64,000 nt of DNA from Fasciola hepatica. Its lineage: Eukaryota; Platyhelminthes; Trematoda; Plagiorchiida; Fasciolidae. The stretch is taken from the NCBI GenBank assembly GCA_948099385.1, contig CANUEZ040000103.1:8480501-8544500 (forward strand). The letters are read 5' to 3'. Shown here piece by piece: positions 44,207 through 55,913 of the stretch. The notes under the pieces were generated by a model that saw only the letters and a list, made by a program, of their open reading frames with translations, searched no databases and had not been told where the DNA came from. Every line of letters begins with the position of its first letter. The first letter of the stretch is position 1. Both the position numbers and the translations under genes were made by a program.

Positions 44207-44526
44207 CTGTTCAAATTAGTTGCTTGTTTTTTGGTGCTTATTGCTCACACTAATTGGAGATAACAGTAGTGAGTCAAAAGCTGCTGGAATATCTGGTCAA
44301 AAATGTGGACGAATGCTTTTCACTTTGTTGCACGGTACTTTTTGCCCCACGTATACGAGGAGTTTTCCACTCGGCATTAGGGTTGTAGTTTGATTTTCAG
44401 TTCCTAATCACAAGATGCAATGTTCAGGTAAACAGCAATCACTTCCTTTAGGTCAGTAAGCGATTTCGTTTGTATTCTCCAAGCAAATGTTTGCATTCCT
44501 CAGTATTTCATTATCACATGAAACTG

Positions 44527-44965
44527 TCAAACAGAGGAGTGTAATAAACCCGCTGGTGTTACACGTGCCCTCACGATCCCGGTACCTAATTGAGTCAATG
44601 TGTAGCAAAGGAAATTTCCTACTGGTAGCTGTTTGAACGTTTTATTATTTTGATTGCCGATTAGAAAGTGGAACTTTCGGGTTATCTTATCATGTTCCAA
44701 TTGATCGAATTTGTAGAAACCATGAGTTGTATTGGCAAATGACTGCTTTGAATCTGGAAGACATGGGTTGGCGAACAAACTCGTTCTTGGTGACTCGTAA
44801 TCATCCAAATACAACACTTGGAATTCGACAGAAGGTTCTCCGAGTGTTCCGTACTTTACGCCGCTAAATTTATCATGGGCCATAAATATCTGCTTATAGA
44901 TCACACAGGTCGAGCCAACTGTTTCCAGCTCACAAATAATAACCATGGGAAAAAATTCCTCGATA
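44527..44965 (-). CDS. Possible host exon, unidentified protein
   Basis: This is a minus-strand open stretch of about 145 codons preceded by TTTTGAG (possible 3' splice site) and containing CGTGAGG near 44565 (possible donor), so the real exon may end before the TAA. Visible segments are GTLGEPSVEFQVLYLDDY and RKFHFLIGNQNNKTF. Two Cys and no membrane segment are seen. The phrase EFQVLY resembles FRVLY in the duplicated block near 62660 (minus), suggesting related repeats of one domain. The family is unknown to me. Confidence 0.35.
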
Positions 44966-46640
44966 AGGGATTCTCAAAATAGGCGACATCCATGCTTAGG
45001 GGACACTCATGGTCATTATCACATATGTTCCAACAACCACTGTAGTCTGGTCATCTTGGTCTCTCAGTGCGAGGCTTTACTCTAAAGACGGATCAACAGG
45101 GTAAATTTTTGTTTCCACAAGTATTGCTGGATTTTAGATTATACTATATCATTCGGAGGTAATTAATCCCGTACTTACATTGTTGCGCTTTGCCCAAAAC
45201 ATTCGACGTTTTCCGCATCCTCCACTTTGAAACAATCAAAAATGTACATTCCCTGTCATCTTCACTCTCCGTTAATTATACGGCTCAATATACCCAGTAA
45301 ATTTGCCATTTTGTACACGACGTCCATTAGAAAACTAGTGATAATTTGAACAACAGATAGATGACGCAACATTTTTAGTTACACAGTGAACAATACTATC
45401 TTGGTATTATTATGTCGACTCGTTTCAATTCTCACAGCAATACTGCAGCATTTATGTATACGGTTTACCAACCCGGCTGTGATGCACCCGGTTATATCAT
45501 GCTCTTTCACGCGCGTTATCTTCTCCTCTGTAGTTCATTGCGCAAAATATGTAAACAATTTATTTTTAAAAGACTGGAAATGAATTCATCATCATAACCA
45601 AATTAGAGCCACAATGTTGCAGTTGTGGCAACAGGACCTTGAACGTCTCCATGATTTCCCTATGGCGAATGTATACGGAAAACGAATGGCTATAACCGGG
45701 ACCAAAATAGAGGTTTCTCTAGGCGAGGCGCAAATTGGTCCATTACCCAGTGGTAAGGTAGTCTTTTGAGGAATATTTATTCTCTGATAAACAAGGTCGA
45801 TCATAATATAACGCAGCCTAAATCAACTGGAATAATGTGTTTTGGAACCTCATAGTCGTTGGACGATTACTTTGGCGAATTTCTCATTATGCCTTAGTCA
45901 TTTACTCTCACTTAAAAACATGAAATGTGAACTGATACTCAGACCAAATATTGTTGAGATTGTAATCTATTAGAGACTGAAATAAATGATTATCTTTGAT
46001 GGGCTGATGATTCGTGTTTTGTATCGATTGAAAGATGAGGCAGTGCAATTTGTTCCATACTTCTTGTCAGTGGTATACAAGATGTCTGTGGGAAATTTCC
46101 TCTCTAAGTGCACTGATTGCACATTTTACATTCTTTTTCCAATCGAAATGCAGATAACATCACTACCCGAATCGAATTTACTGACTCTTGCTCATCGCGT
46201 CGTTTTCGAAACCATATTTTAGAAAACAATTTGAGCAAGTTTATTCATTCACGGAAATGTTCTGGGCAATAGTTATCACAGAAATAATTACCAATTTACT
46301 AATTCTTCCGCTTCTGATTGTATACTGCTCCATCAATACGCCAGCAGAATAGGCGCTTAAGAAACACCGCTCACACGACGTTGATTTCAAGGTCATGCAT
46401 GCCTACTAATCAGCAGATGTGATTCGTGAACCCATCAGCAAACGTGTAGTTACTATGATCCACAAGATGAAACAGTATTCATTGATTTCTTATTCTTCGT
46501 TTTACTTGGTTACCCTAAGCATGAATGTGACGATCATTTACAGATGAGATAATATTTGGTCAATTATAAGTTCGGTCTTTCACATCTCATGCAAATTTAC
46601 TATAACAACTCAAGTCACACAATTTTATCTTCAGATAAAA
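44966..46640. other. Unassigned DNA between possible exons
   Basis: The best stretch is 45592-45804 (-), 70 codons with PQKTTLPLGNGPICASP, without clear splice sites. Otherwise AT-rich and featureless. Confidence 0.3.
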
Positions 46641-46841
46641 CATTACCTAGCTAACTGCATTGGCGGATGATCTATTCACAATATAGTGTGAAACAACATA
46701 TTGGTTATGTCGCTGGAAACGAAAAACCCTGCTTAATTTTGAACACACTCGAACTAGTATCGCTGTATCCAGTACGGTAACTTCTTGATGCAGACACATC
46801 AAGTTAACTTTTTCGTCTAAATTTAGGTGAAAGAAGTACAC

Positions 46842-46945
46842 AAAGGTGGTTCGGTTTCAATCATTTGTAAATTGATCCTCACATCCGACATAACGAAGTG
46901 ACCATTCATCGTGTAGATCGAGTACAATATATGAAACCTGTAATA
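46842..46945 (-). CDS. Possible exon fragment in duplication copy A
   Basis: The minus-strand reading FHILYSIYTMNGHFV..VRINLQMIETEPPLCTSF parallels FRVLYSSCTTNGPVS..VKINLQTIETEPLSCTSF in copy B (62582-62690, minus). Several differences are conservative (V/I, K/R), which hints at protein-level constraint. Both end at or soon after CTSF. The domain is not recognised. Confidence 0.35.
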
Positions 46946-47650
46946 AGAAAAAAGAATTTGGTCACTTCAGTTGTCTCCGTGAAGCGCATTCATTAATTGT
47001 GAAATATTGCTCACAAATTCACAAGCAGAGATACCTTCGTTGTTCCAGGAGTCGTTTAGCACAGTCCCTTTATTTTGCGTGAGCTTTTGATCACCTTATG
47101 GATTTGAAAAGCGTAGTTTAAATTCTCGAATACAGCAACTTTTTCCGAGGTGTTAGATACATTCACTGTTGTTTTCATACTGTTTTTTTAGGATGAATAT
47201 CACTTCATCAAGAAAATCCCATCCACTGGTGAACTCGATGTTTTTTTCAGTACTCACTGAGCAAATGGATATTCCGTATAATTAAAAAAATGATTTTTAA
47301 ACCGAAACCACTCCCGTTGTCCTGTTTTATCACATTCATTTCAAACATTGTTTGCGACCGTTATTTTTGCATTCTAGCCGATAGAAAAAAATTCTAGAAC
47401 TCACCGAGAATATCAACAACAGTGAACGCTGTCAAAGCAAAACGAGAATAGTCACTGAGTTCACTACTCAACTTTAGCAAGCACATTTCGTGGAAGAAAA
47501 ATCATTTACAAGAGTAATCATTGGCAACGGATTGACACAGTAGTCGTGAAAGAGCTAATGCAAAAACAAGCAAGCCTGTACGCATACTTATCTGAATTCG
47601 ACACGTGACGAATACAGATACAGCAGGAGAGTAACTAATTTATACGTGAC

Positions 47651-47872
47651 ATGAATTCCGTCTTACGAATACGTGATCTTCAGAGCCATACTTTTCAAAC
47701 GATTGACAAACGACATTCATCTGTCCATGGGTTAAGTGTGCCTTTGTACTGTCCAATCAAACCAACTGATCAATTGAAAAAGATGGGAATACTTGATCGA
47801 TCGGAAAATAGTTGCGATACAATAGAAAAAAGATATTCACCTGTCTACGAACTGAATGCCCCTCTGACCTAA
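47651..47872 (+). CDS. Small ORF with internal repeat, unidentified
   Basis: The 73-codon ATG frame holds two related segments: HTFQTIDKRHSSVHGLSVPL and NSCDTIEKRYSPVYELNAPL. They lie about 40 residues apart, so a short unit is repeated in tandem. Copy B (about 63440-63665) has the same frame but a stop (TGA) in place of Arg in the first unit and no ATG. It could be an exon of a repeat protein, with copy B a pseudogene. No family is recognised. Confidence 0.35.
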   Translation: MNSVLRIRDLQSHTFQTIDKRHSSVHGLSVPLYCPIKPTDQLKKMGILDRSENSCDTIEKRYSPVYELNAPLT

Positions 47873-47894
47873 TAACCATTGAGTACAAAATATT

Positions 47895-48233
47895 TTGATT
47901 GGTTGTAGTTTGATAGGAGGAACAAACTCGGATCGACACAGGCCATTAGAAAACGAGTCAGTTGTGTATGTCAGCACTGTGGAATTCACCAAGAAGCGAT
48001 GCACATTAGTTGTTAGGACCGAAATTCTTGCACCTGATACTTTGTTTTTAGTAGAAGATGAAACAACTGAACCAGCAGTAAAAGTTAAACCAGTGTATAA
48101 ATCACATTGGACTGTTGTACTCAATTTTAAATTAGATCTATCTATTTTACAAACGACCACTATCACCTCATTGTATATCAAACTTTCAAAAAGAGATATT
48201 TTATTTAAAATGCCTGGTTTTGCTTTGTTGTAA
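47895..48233 (+). CDS. Possible exon, unidentified protein
   Basis: 112 codons on the plus strand, in part paralleled by copy B: SDRHRPLENESVVYV here, SDQHRPLKNESAVYI there. The middle (TLFLVEDETTEPAVKVKP) is charged and beta-like. It follows the repeat-containing small ORF by only about 20 bases, so the two may belong to one gene with a tiny intron, or to one decayed frame. A minus-strand frame covers the same bases and looks less protein-like. Confidence 0.3.
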   Translation: MIGCSLIGGTNSDRHRPLENESVVYVSTVEFTKKRCTLVVRTEILAPDTLFLVEDETTEPAVKVKPVYKSHWTVVLNFKLDLSILQTTTITSLYIKLSKRDILFKMPGFALL

Positions 48234-48725
48234 GCGCGTTTCTCTCTCCCTAAAATTCACGATCGGAAGGTTAAATCAGAGTGCAGCTGCGAACTACGTT
48301 TAACAAGCTTTGACAAAATCCATCTCCGCATTGTGCTCTTAAAAACCATTCAATGAAATACTGGAATTTATGCGGCCTTTTCTCGCCGAAAGCAATGATT
48401 TAGGGTTATCCAGCAAAGTTTATAAATACGCACGGACGATCCTATCTATAAGGCGTTGAAAAATGCTGTGCACATTAGAATGGATCTCACAGACGTCAAT
48501 TTCTTCAGTTTTGTATCTCACAACTACAACCCTGCCAAAATCTCCAATTCTGAGTCACAAGGCTGCCGGTCGTAACAACTATCCGAGGGATTTCCCTAGA
48601 CAGCCGAAACCGGGCAAGTCGCAGTTATTCCTGTTTTTGATGACATGAATATCCTCACAATGTGATTTGAACTTGCAAAGCGATTTCCGAACTTTGCGTC
48701 AGTCTCAACTAAATTTAGGTTTCAT
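48234..48725. other. Unassigned DNA
   Basis: Only one short plus frame (48463-48648), without motif. Confidence 0.3.
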
Positions 48726-48960
48726 TCAGAGGTGGTTTTCCAATGCATTAACAGGAACTGGTTCACTCTGAAGAAAATTGTCGAATAAGATTGCAATAAT
48801 AATCGAAACGGATGTCTGGAACAGGGATTCAGTCGGTATCATATTGCGTATTTCGTTCACAATTTGCATACCACGCTTACGTAAATCGTGGTATTTTGTT
48901 TCCGTAAACGACGCCGAACCTAGGACTTTCCACACGGCTTTTGCCAAAAATATAAAATGA
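48726..48960 (-). CDS. Possible terminal exon, unidentified protein
   Basis: The minus-strand frame reads KAVWKVLGSASFTETKYHDL, then RKRGMQIVNEIRNMIP, and ends ..PVPVNALENHL with TGA. It is preceded by TTTTTGGCAAAAG, a pyrimidine tract with a possible 3' splice site. Helical, amphipathic composition suits an alpha-solenoid-like or helical protein, but no family was recognised. It stands alone, without a donor partner I can defend. Confidence 0.35.
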
Positions 48961-50704
48961 CTATTCGAACGAAGTGTGATAACTCCAGTGATATTTCATC
49001 CCTTTTTTCTATCTAAACAGCGAAACATGACTAGTTTGTATTGATAAGTAGTACTAATCCGGTGAACTTTAGGACGTGTAACTTTTGACAAGTTTTTTAG
49101 TACTGCACCGAAAAGCGATGGGTTTAAAACCTAGCGCACCAAATTACCAACTTATTTGTGATACGGAGCACTTCTGATCATTGATTGACCTATATATAAG
49201 TGCATTGCTGCCTTATTTGTCATTGTGACTCCTAAAAAACACATATTTATGTTTGCACAGCATAAGCAATTAAATGGTCAGCATTTTGCGTAGCCTTCAA
49301 TTCACAAATGAAATCAAACAAACCCAAACATTACCGGTAAATTATTGGATTTTTTCTATCTGTCCGATGAAAGCGTTATCAACGCTGTCTGTGAATAGCA
49401 CCGTAAAGCGAATATTAATAAACTGTTCATAATTGTGATGTAAATCATATTCTAGTAAACTTACAGGTATAAAAATATTCAGCATTGTTCACGCATAGCT
49501 TTGAAGTCACAGACATTCACGAAAGGAGCACAACGTTCAGGAAAATCATGCATGAAGCAACAGGAGAGAAAGAAACCCATTCGCCAAGAATTTCAATGTT
49601 AGACCGTGCGATGAGAGTACGATGTCATTCGATCGAATTTGTTAACGGATAACCTGCTTCAATCCAAACAACAACCAGATCATTCTCGAGGTAGATTCAC
49701 TCGAAGCAAACCGAGATGCAAAAGAAATGGCATGTTTTGGTATCCGAATAAGAAATCGTAAGGCGGAGAGTGAAATGAGCGTTTCAGTATTTCTACAGAG
49801 TTCTATCCTCAAAAGAACGTTGATTACGCAACATCACAGACATTTCGTCAGATACCTTTCCGCTGACCATTACCATTTTGGAAGGTCACCGTTCCGATAT
49901 CTCTTACCTGGTCACCTTGATTTATGGACACCCAATCAATCCCACCCTGTCCATGTTTTCAGGTCTTTTATTGCCACGATGCTCTACCATTCCGGCCCAA
50001 TGCCAATGAAGTTTTGATCCTGTCCTTGGTGGGAGATCACTTGTGATACCATAGGACCCAGCTCTGGGCGATCGGAAATGTGGAGTTGATTATATATTAG
50101 TTCACTTAGTGCGAATTCATCGGCGTTCTTGGTGTCGAGGTGGGAGATGGCCACAAATTACCAACGCTATTATTTTCGATATATTCCTAAAACCATACCT
50201 TGAAAAACACAAAAACATCTATGTATATCTGTAGGTCCTCGTATACAAAACAAGCGTTGATACCTTGGTACGTAAGTTTTTTGAAGATATGTACTTGAGT
50301 AAACGTTCATGAGTTGAGATGAAGTGGGATTTGCATACTTGTATTGTTTCCCAGTCGGTATCGCACATTTCGTAATCATTTGCAGTACCAAATTTTGGAG
50401 GACCTTAAAACCAGGAAGTTACTTCTTTATTCTAAAATGCAAATTTGCCACACAATATGTATGTGAGAAATTTTTTTTTACCATGTACTTCATTCGCTCA
50501 ACTGTTGTTGGGAAGCTTCCACAAAATACTCATTTGCATCTGATACCACTCACCCAATCAGTACAACGGTGCATCAGCGGTAATGTTACTGTGAAAATGT
50601 CAACTTGCAGTGGCCCCAGGTTTTGACGTACTAAATTCTTTGCAATGGCCATCATAAAAGCACCAGTAAGGGAACAAGAATATGAACTAACAATTTCACT
50701 CGCG
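48961..50704. other. Unassigned AT-rich DNA
   Basis: Frames 49727-50017 (+), 50170-50391 (-) and 50324-50626 (+) overlap others and lack motifs. Confidence 0.3.
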
Positions 50705-50989
50705 TTATTCCGCGTCCGATAAACACTCACAGAAGCCCATCAGAGGTGATCCCACAATCGCACACAAACATATCATCTTTGATCCACGAATATCAATCCC
50801 AAAGTTGGATGGGTAGCAGACAATCATCTCGTCTCCTAAGTGAAGATATGATCGATTGGATACCGTCATCCAGTTAGGTAGTTTCGGTCCATCCATTGAT
50901 TCCATCGAGTACGGTGGACGACATGGGTCTAAAATGTATGAACATATGGTTCGAACTGAATTCACTGGGAAATTTGGCCAGTTTTCCAT
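50705..50989 (-). CDS. Possible host exon, Cys-rich, unidentified
   Basis: 94 codons with regularly spaced Cys (ICSYILDPC, MIVCYPSNF, MICLCAIVG, GFCECL), resembling a small disulfide-bonded extracellular module. The segment NFGIDIRGSKMICLC looks like a beta strand plus Cys pair. The true splice boundaries are unclear. It may go with the minus-strand stretch at 51133-51363 upstream. Confidence 0.35.
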   Translation of the reverse strand: MENWPNFPVNSVRTICSYILDPCRPPYSMESMDGPKLPNWMTVSNRSYLHLGDEMIVCYPSNFGIDIRGSKMICLCAIVGSPLMGFCECLSDAE

Positions 50990-51132
50990 TTTCTGATATC
51001 TCCTCTGAATAATCTCCCTACAATTTTCTTTTTTGTCAGAAATGGAAAGATATGAATAGGTTGCAACGATTTTATTATTGATCTATATATCCACGATCCA
51101 CATCTACTCAGTGTGTTTGTATGACACGCAAG

Positions 51133-51363
51133 TCAATAACGATGGATTTGCCAAAGCTTTTTGGTTACATGGCTATTATGAATATTGAACCTACGATATC
51201 GGCATAGATCTCTTTGGTTTGAACTTCTAAATAGTTGTAGGTCTTCGATCAGTATGGTTTGCTTGATCGCCGGCACCATGGGAATAATCCGTAGACTGTG
51301 AAATCTAATTAGTTGCTCAAAGACACAACTGTGTGAATGGTCATAGTGCAGGGCAGATGTCAC
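51133..51363 (-). CDS. Possible host exon, unidentified
   Basis: It begins right after AAATCCAG, a good 3' splice consensus, with VTSALHYDHSHSCVF, and stays open for 76 codons. The central part (IKQTILIEDLQLFRSS) is plausible protein. The start resembles that of 43757-44206. No known domain. Confidence 0.35.
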   Translation of the reverse strand: MTSALHYDHSHSCVFEQLIRFHSLRIIPMVPAIKQTILIEDLQLFRSSNQRDLCRYRRFNIHNSHVTKKLWQIHRY

Positions 51364-54300
51364 CTGGATTTAAAAAAGGAATGGTGTCTTTTCTGAACTG
51401 AGTCCAGACAGCGAACAGGGATGCGCAAACCTTAGAAAACGAAATACAACTAGCTGAGGTTCATGATGAAATACTGTAGAAAAAAATCTAATGAAAGTAC
51501 ACAGAAAATGTGAAAACCGCAAATCGTGACGTCCTTAGGGAAATTCAGCGATCACTTTATTCAGCAGAAGATACGGGGATCGACAACGACATACTGGGAC
51601 CAAATGGCCAGAATACAGTCATCAACTCTAGATAGAGTAATATTTATTCCGGCTACCGGAACATGAACACACTGTTAGGAGCCATGTACTGGTCAGAAGT
51701 TTATCTTAATGGAGAAGAGTGTATGGAATGCACATCGGATCAGCCATGGACCAGGTTTACCATGTAGTTCAACAGAATTTATGTATGTGACACAAGAGAC
51801 TGCACGGTCACAAAATGCATAAATGTACTGTTGGGATGGGTGCATCGATCGATGAGGTAATCATTTAGTCACAGAATCTTTCTCCTTGTAATCTGAATTT
51901 TAGCAGATTGAAGATGGTTCAATGGGTTTGGCAAGTAAGCAAGTCAGATTCAACAAATAATGATGAATGAACTGAATTCTGGCCGAACGATAAATCCGGT
52001 TATGTGATATATCTTCATGAATTATTTTCCTATTTCAATGCAAATCAACATGCTCCTAGATAAAATGAGTACAACATCTCTGAACACTTTAGCCGTGGAT
52101 TTACTTTGCCTTTTCCATTGCATTCTTCGAACCCTTAATTCCGGTATCCCAGATAGCGCACCTGAATCTTCCCGCGAATGAACAAGTGATACTCAGGGTG
52201 CTTTTCGTACTTGCTCATCACAGCATCGTACAAAATTACGTTAAGCTGGTTAATGCTGGTAGTGATATGATGAGGGTCAAAAATAGATACAAGCAGGTAT
52301 TTCAATGTTCCATTAGCCTCTAGCACGTTTCACGGATTCAACCACAGTCAAAATGAATTATTAGAGATCATACCAGAAAACATCAAATGGATAATAGAAG
52401 TGATCAGCAAAGGTTGAATGAAGGTACTTCTTCCACGGACATATACGATTGCTTTTCTGCGGTCATCCCAATGGAGCTTTCAAAGTCCTTTGTGCTTCGA
52501 GTGATGCGAATGAAGTAGAAGGTACATGTGCCCAACAAGACAATGATGTGTCGTAAGTGGGCTGGTAAAAGTTAAGTGTAATTACCATGCGAGTCACCTG
52601 GGATAGGTCCACTTGCTGGTTGGTAGGCTGTTCTCCATGTTCTCATGCGGCAATCCTTTGTGGCCTTATTTGCCTAAACATTAGGGTTTTGATAACGAAG
52701 CAGATACTACAATTTACGAGATGGCGCATAATTCCCTAGGCTTTATGCGGTCAGCGAAACTGTTAAAAATCTACAGTTCAGAAAATGTTCTAGAATAAGG
52801 TCACTAAGCAATAAAAATTGTTTGTATGCGGGGTAAATATAAAACTTAATACTGTAAACAACTTTTCACTATCATGCTGCTTTCTAGTGGGAAAGAGAAT
52901 GTCATTTTCTAGTTCAGATTGCGCTTACAGCGAGCCCAGTGTGGTAGTACATTTGCAGTAGTGAATGAATGCACCTGGTTGTTTCTTTGAGATTCGGTCT
53001 CCAGTTCACACTAAACGTTCAATGTGAATGAAATGAATCTCAGTTTGTGTTGTTTGCCAGTTAACGTTTCCCCGAAAAATACACATTGCCTGACATGGAA
53101 AGCCTGTCTTCGTGGTATAGTCCTCGCGTCTGGAAAATCTTGATTTTATTGGGGGAAAACAACAATTTGCCTGCATATTCTCAAGACATTCGGATTGAAC
53201 ATACTTCCACGTGTCATTTACTTACAGTCCGCGGGTCTAACAGAAGTGGTCATCTCAAATATCCTTCGTTTGAATATCCCTGGTGACGGATAAAATATAG
53301 CGTGCAAGAATTTCAACTATTTTATTAACCAATCATTTTTTCTCAAACGTTTAGAACTTACTAAAATGAAACAGGCTTGATTTCATTCCTTTCATAAAAT
53401 TGTCTCGGGCATCATTACCAAAATCGTGATTTCGGCCGAAATAAAGCATAATTGATTTTGTCCCTTCATTTACTCATTCTTGATCACAATATAATATTTC
53501 AGAAGAGGGAACTGCGTTCTACCGGGAGCTGTTAATTTGGGAAGTAGATCAGCTGAGGCAGGAAGAACAAGATGCGAAGAAATCCAAAGTTCACCATGAT
53601 GGTTTCTTGGTGAACGCCAAGTTATTCGTTCGAATTGGTTTGCATGAGAAGATCATTACAGCCAGAATTACTAATTAGAAACAGATAGGAATTACCTGTC
53701 AGGAATTAAATCCAACAGAAGTTTAAATGCTTTAGTTCCAATGTTTAAACCGAATCTTTTAGAGGTTTCCTAACTAGTAAAACCACTCCCGTTGTTTATG
53801 ACAGATAGTTGGTGTGTGTTAGGAAACACCAGAAGATACACGGGAGGACACAACATGAAACAAAATGCCCTAAACGGATTACAAATATGATTCCCGTTGA
53901 ATCTTTGGTTGTAGGTGCCTTCGTACCTCTTCTATGGCCCGCCTGCATCTCATCAGGTTAGTGTTGTATTCGTTCGGCGCAATCTGATCGATAATTCGTG
54001 AACGCTTGACTAGTTGATGATTGGTGGTTGTGAGACATTTAGTAAATGAATCGACGGTTGAACCAGAAACTGTACCGCTGATTGAAATTTCGATCCACAG
54101 AGAAGGAAAAGCAAATAATCACCACTTCTGGCACACAACATGAACTGCATGCAAACTCTTACGCTTCATTATCAATTTGTCCTAGAGCCTAGTTGACATT
54201 TCCAAATAACGCAGAATGGCGAACGAACTCGTTATAGCGGTTCATACTCATGCCATTACACCACAGTATATTACTACAAGTTGAGTGACTGAGCCACTGC

Positions 54301-54553
54301 AACAAACAAGAAGTGTTAGAGGGTAATAGGGACAAAAAATGGAAGAACATTCCAATGCAGGCTTGAATTCAGACCGGATATAGGTTATTTCTCAAATATT
54401 ATGTCACTTCTCATCTGGTCAATGATCAAGGTAGCTCAAAAACACACAAACTGTTTCTGTGCACGCCGAGGTGTGTTGCGTAAGCAGATATCGAAAACTT
54501 CAGATTTGACCGGGAAGCGACATTTTGCTGGTCTTGATTGTCGACCCCGGACC
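51364..54553. other. Mostly unassigned DNA with weak exon candidates
   Basis: The only stretches of note are 52135-52326 (-), reading LEANGTLKYLLVSIFDPHH after CGTGCTAG, and 53086-53286 (+), with SWYSPRVWKILILLGENN. Both are short and unsupported. A 16-base word shared with the duplicated blocks (AACCACTCCCGTTGTT) occurs at about 53783. Confidence 0.3.
52135..52326 (-). CDS. Possible small exon, unidentified
   Basis: 63 codons on the minus strand, starting next to GTGCTAG (possible acceptor) and containing CAGGTGCG near 52161 (possible donor) before its TAA. Segments KYLLVSIFDPHH and YEKHPEYHLFIRGKIQ look protein-like. The family is unknown. Confidence 0.3.
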   Translation of the reverse strand: MLEANGTLKYLLVSIFDPHHITTSINQLNVILYDAVMSKYEKHPEYHLFIRGKIQVRYLGYRN

Positions 54554-54937
54554 CTATACAGGGCATGAAAAGCATCGGGCACGTTTGCTGCTTGACTGGA
54601 CTCGACTATGTGTGAAATGAACTTGCATCCCTCCTTTACATGCGTTCTTCTGTTTATGTGCCGTGATACCCCCTTTGTTACAAGGGAGCTTGAGCCCTCG
54701 ACAAACATTCAGATCCACTGTGTTCATATCACCTTGACTTATTAGACTAAATGAAAGAATATTTGACAATATTCGCCCATGTAGACGTATTTGATTGGAT
54801 TCGAGATAAACCGCGAAAGAGTTTCGAACGCAGGATGACAACATCACTAATTTCAATCCAAAGTTGTTTAACTTTAGCCCAGATTCAATCTGTTTGAAAA
54901 TTGTAAGCAAAGTGCAATGTTTACCTAACTTCACCAA
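54554..54937 (-). CDS. Possible host exon, unidentified
   Basis: 127 codons on the minus strand, among the longest frames here. It has a helical first half (KHCTLLTIFKQIESGLKLNN) and a basic, Cys-containing second half (VCRGLKLPCNKGG..KNACKGG). An overlapping frame 54436-54708 covers the end, so the frame may change or be spliced near 54700. No motif is recognised. Confidence 0.25.
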   Translation of the reverse strand: MVKLGKHCTLLTIFKQIESGLKLNNFGLKLVMLSSCVRNSFAVYLESNQIRLHGRILSNILSFSLISQGDMNTVDLNVCRGLKLPCNKGGITAHKQKNACKGGMQVHFTHSRVQSSSKRARCFSCPV

Positions 54938-55416
54938 TACACCAGCTTTCCAGGGTAGAAAGAAGCAGTCGAACCTTCTCAGTTGCAGTTTCGAAAGCCT
55001 TCATGACGAATAGATATTCAGGACCACCCGGCATTTATCGCACTCGTGGATGATGTTTCACATCTTGCGGATTCGAGGCGAATGGCGCACTCAATAAATT
55101 GTGCACACTAAGCAACTGTGGTGTTGATTTGTTTTATTATCTACTGAGTTGAATTTTTTTTTCCTGAATAATGTTCATCAACTTCCATTCTATTTCTGCA
55201 TAGAAATTCAGTTTTGTCACTAAGCTTATCCCTTGAGCAAGGTAATGCCTCCAATACATTGGGTCGTCGTTCTCATATTGAAGTTTTGAGCACTCATTGT
55301 GTGTCTACTCGAAAATGGTATGTGATGGTATTATGTTATTGGTAAAATCTCTGCAAATTATTGTTGCCGTATTTGATTTACACACAGTAATGAAGACTGA
55401 TAGTTGGCATCATCCG

Positions 55417-55684
55417 TCACATAGTGGCTCGTTGACTGGATGTTAGTACAGTTGAGTGTCGCATGGTGTCAATGAAGGCTTCAAATCTTTCTGATAATTG
55501 CGAGTACTTCGGACTCATGAACCATGCTATGCTACGCAATTGGGAACAAATTGGAAGGAAAAGCACACAATCTAATTCAGCCAAAATAGATCTCACACTT
55601 TGTTTTTGAACCAAAATTCCACCTATTGGATATTTAGATAGTGCTGAATATGTTGAAAGTAGGTTGGTTTCAGCGATAGTTAAC
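55417..55684 (-). CDS. Possible host exon, unidentified
   Basis: The minus frame is open from about 55684, after TTTGTTAG, with TIAETNLLSTYSALSKYP, to a TGA at 55417. Helical segments SILAELDCVLFLPICSQL and SERFEAFIDTMR look like real protein. The stretch 55710-55913 lies only about 25 bases upstream but in another frame, and the small gap does not restore phase. Confidence 0.35.
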
Positions 55685-55709
55685 CCTCTAACAAACAGAA
55701 CGGAAATAC

Positions 55710-55913
55710 CTGCACAATTACGATCTTGGTCGGAGGCATCAATTGAGGGTCAACATGATTGACTGATTTTTGTTTAGTGTGATTTAAACGAATAACATGT
55801 ATGAGAAAGGGTTCCTTGGAAATACACTGTTCTTTGTGAACAGACTTCATCCAGGATCGACGTAAAACTGGACGAGTAGATAACCATTGTTGACTGTATG
55901 GCTTAACGTGGTA
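55710..55913 (-). CDS. Possible host exon, unidentified
   Basis: An open minus stretch flanked by AACACAG (acceptor-like) and CAG followed by GTATTT (donor-like). It reads NYHVKPYSQQWLSTRP and PFLIHVIRLNHTKQ, ending TKIVIVQ. Both flanks fit splice consensus, which makes it one of the better exon candidates. No family is recognised. Confidence 0.35.

Larger units (their letters stand above)
46700..48060. repeat. Segmental duplication, copy A
   Basis: It matches 62480-63900 in the same orientation at about 70-85% by eye. Shared blocks include GAAAGAAGTACAC, GATTTTTAAACC..AACCACTCCCGTTG, AAACAAGCAAGCCTGTA and GATCAATTGAAAAAGATGGG. The best-preserved part is 47570-47870. The copies have diverged by substitutions and small indels, so the duplication is old. 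Minus-strand reading at 46842-46945 and plus-strand reading at 47651-47872 look protein-like in at least one copy. Confidence 0.8.

Noticed and set aside
53783..53798. Third copy of the A/B duplication at 53.8 kb
   Set aside because: Only the word AACCACTCCCGTTGTT is shared. The flanking 50 bases on both sides do not align convincingly.
55417..55913. Two exons joined by a 22-base intron
   Set aside because: Donor and acceptor words are present, but removal of 22 or 24 bases does not join the two frames in phase.
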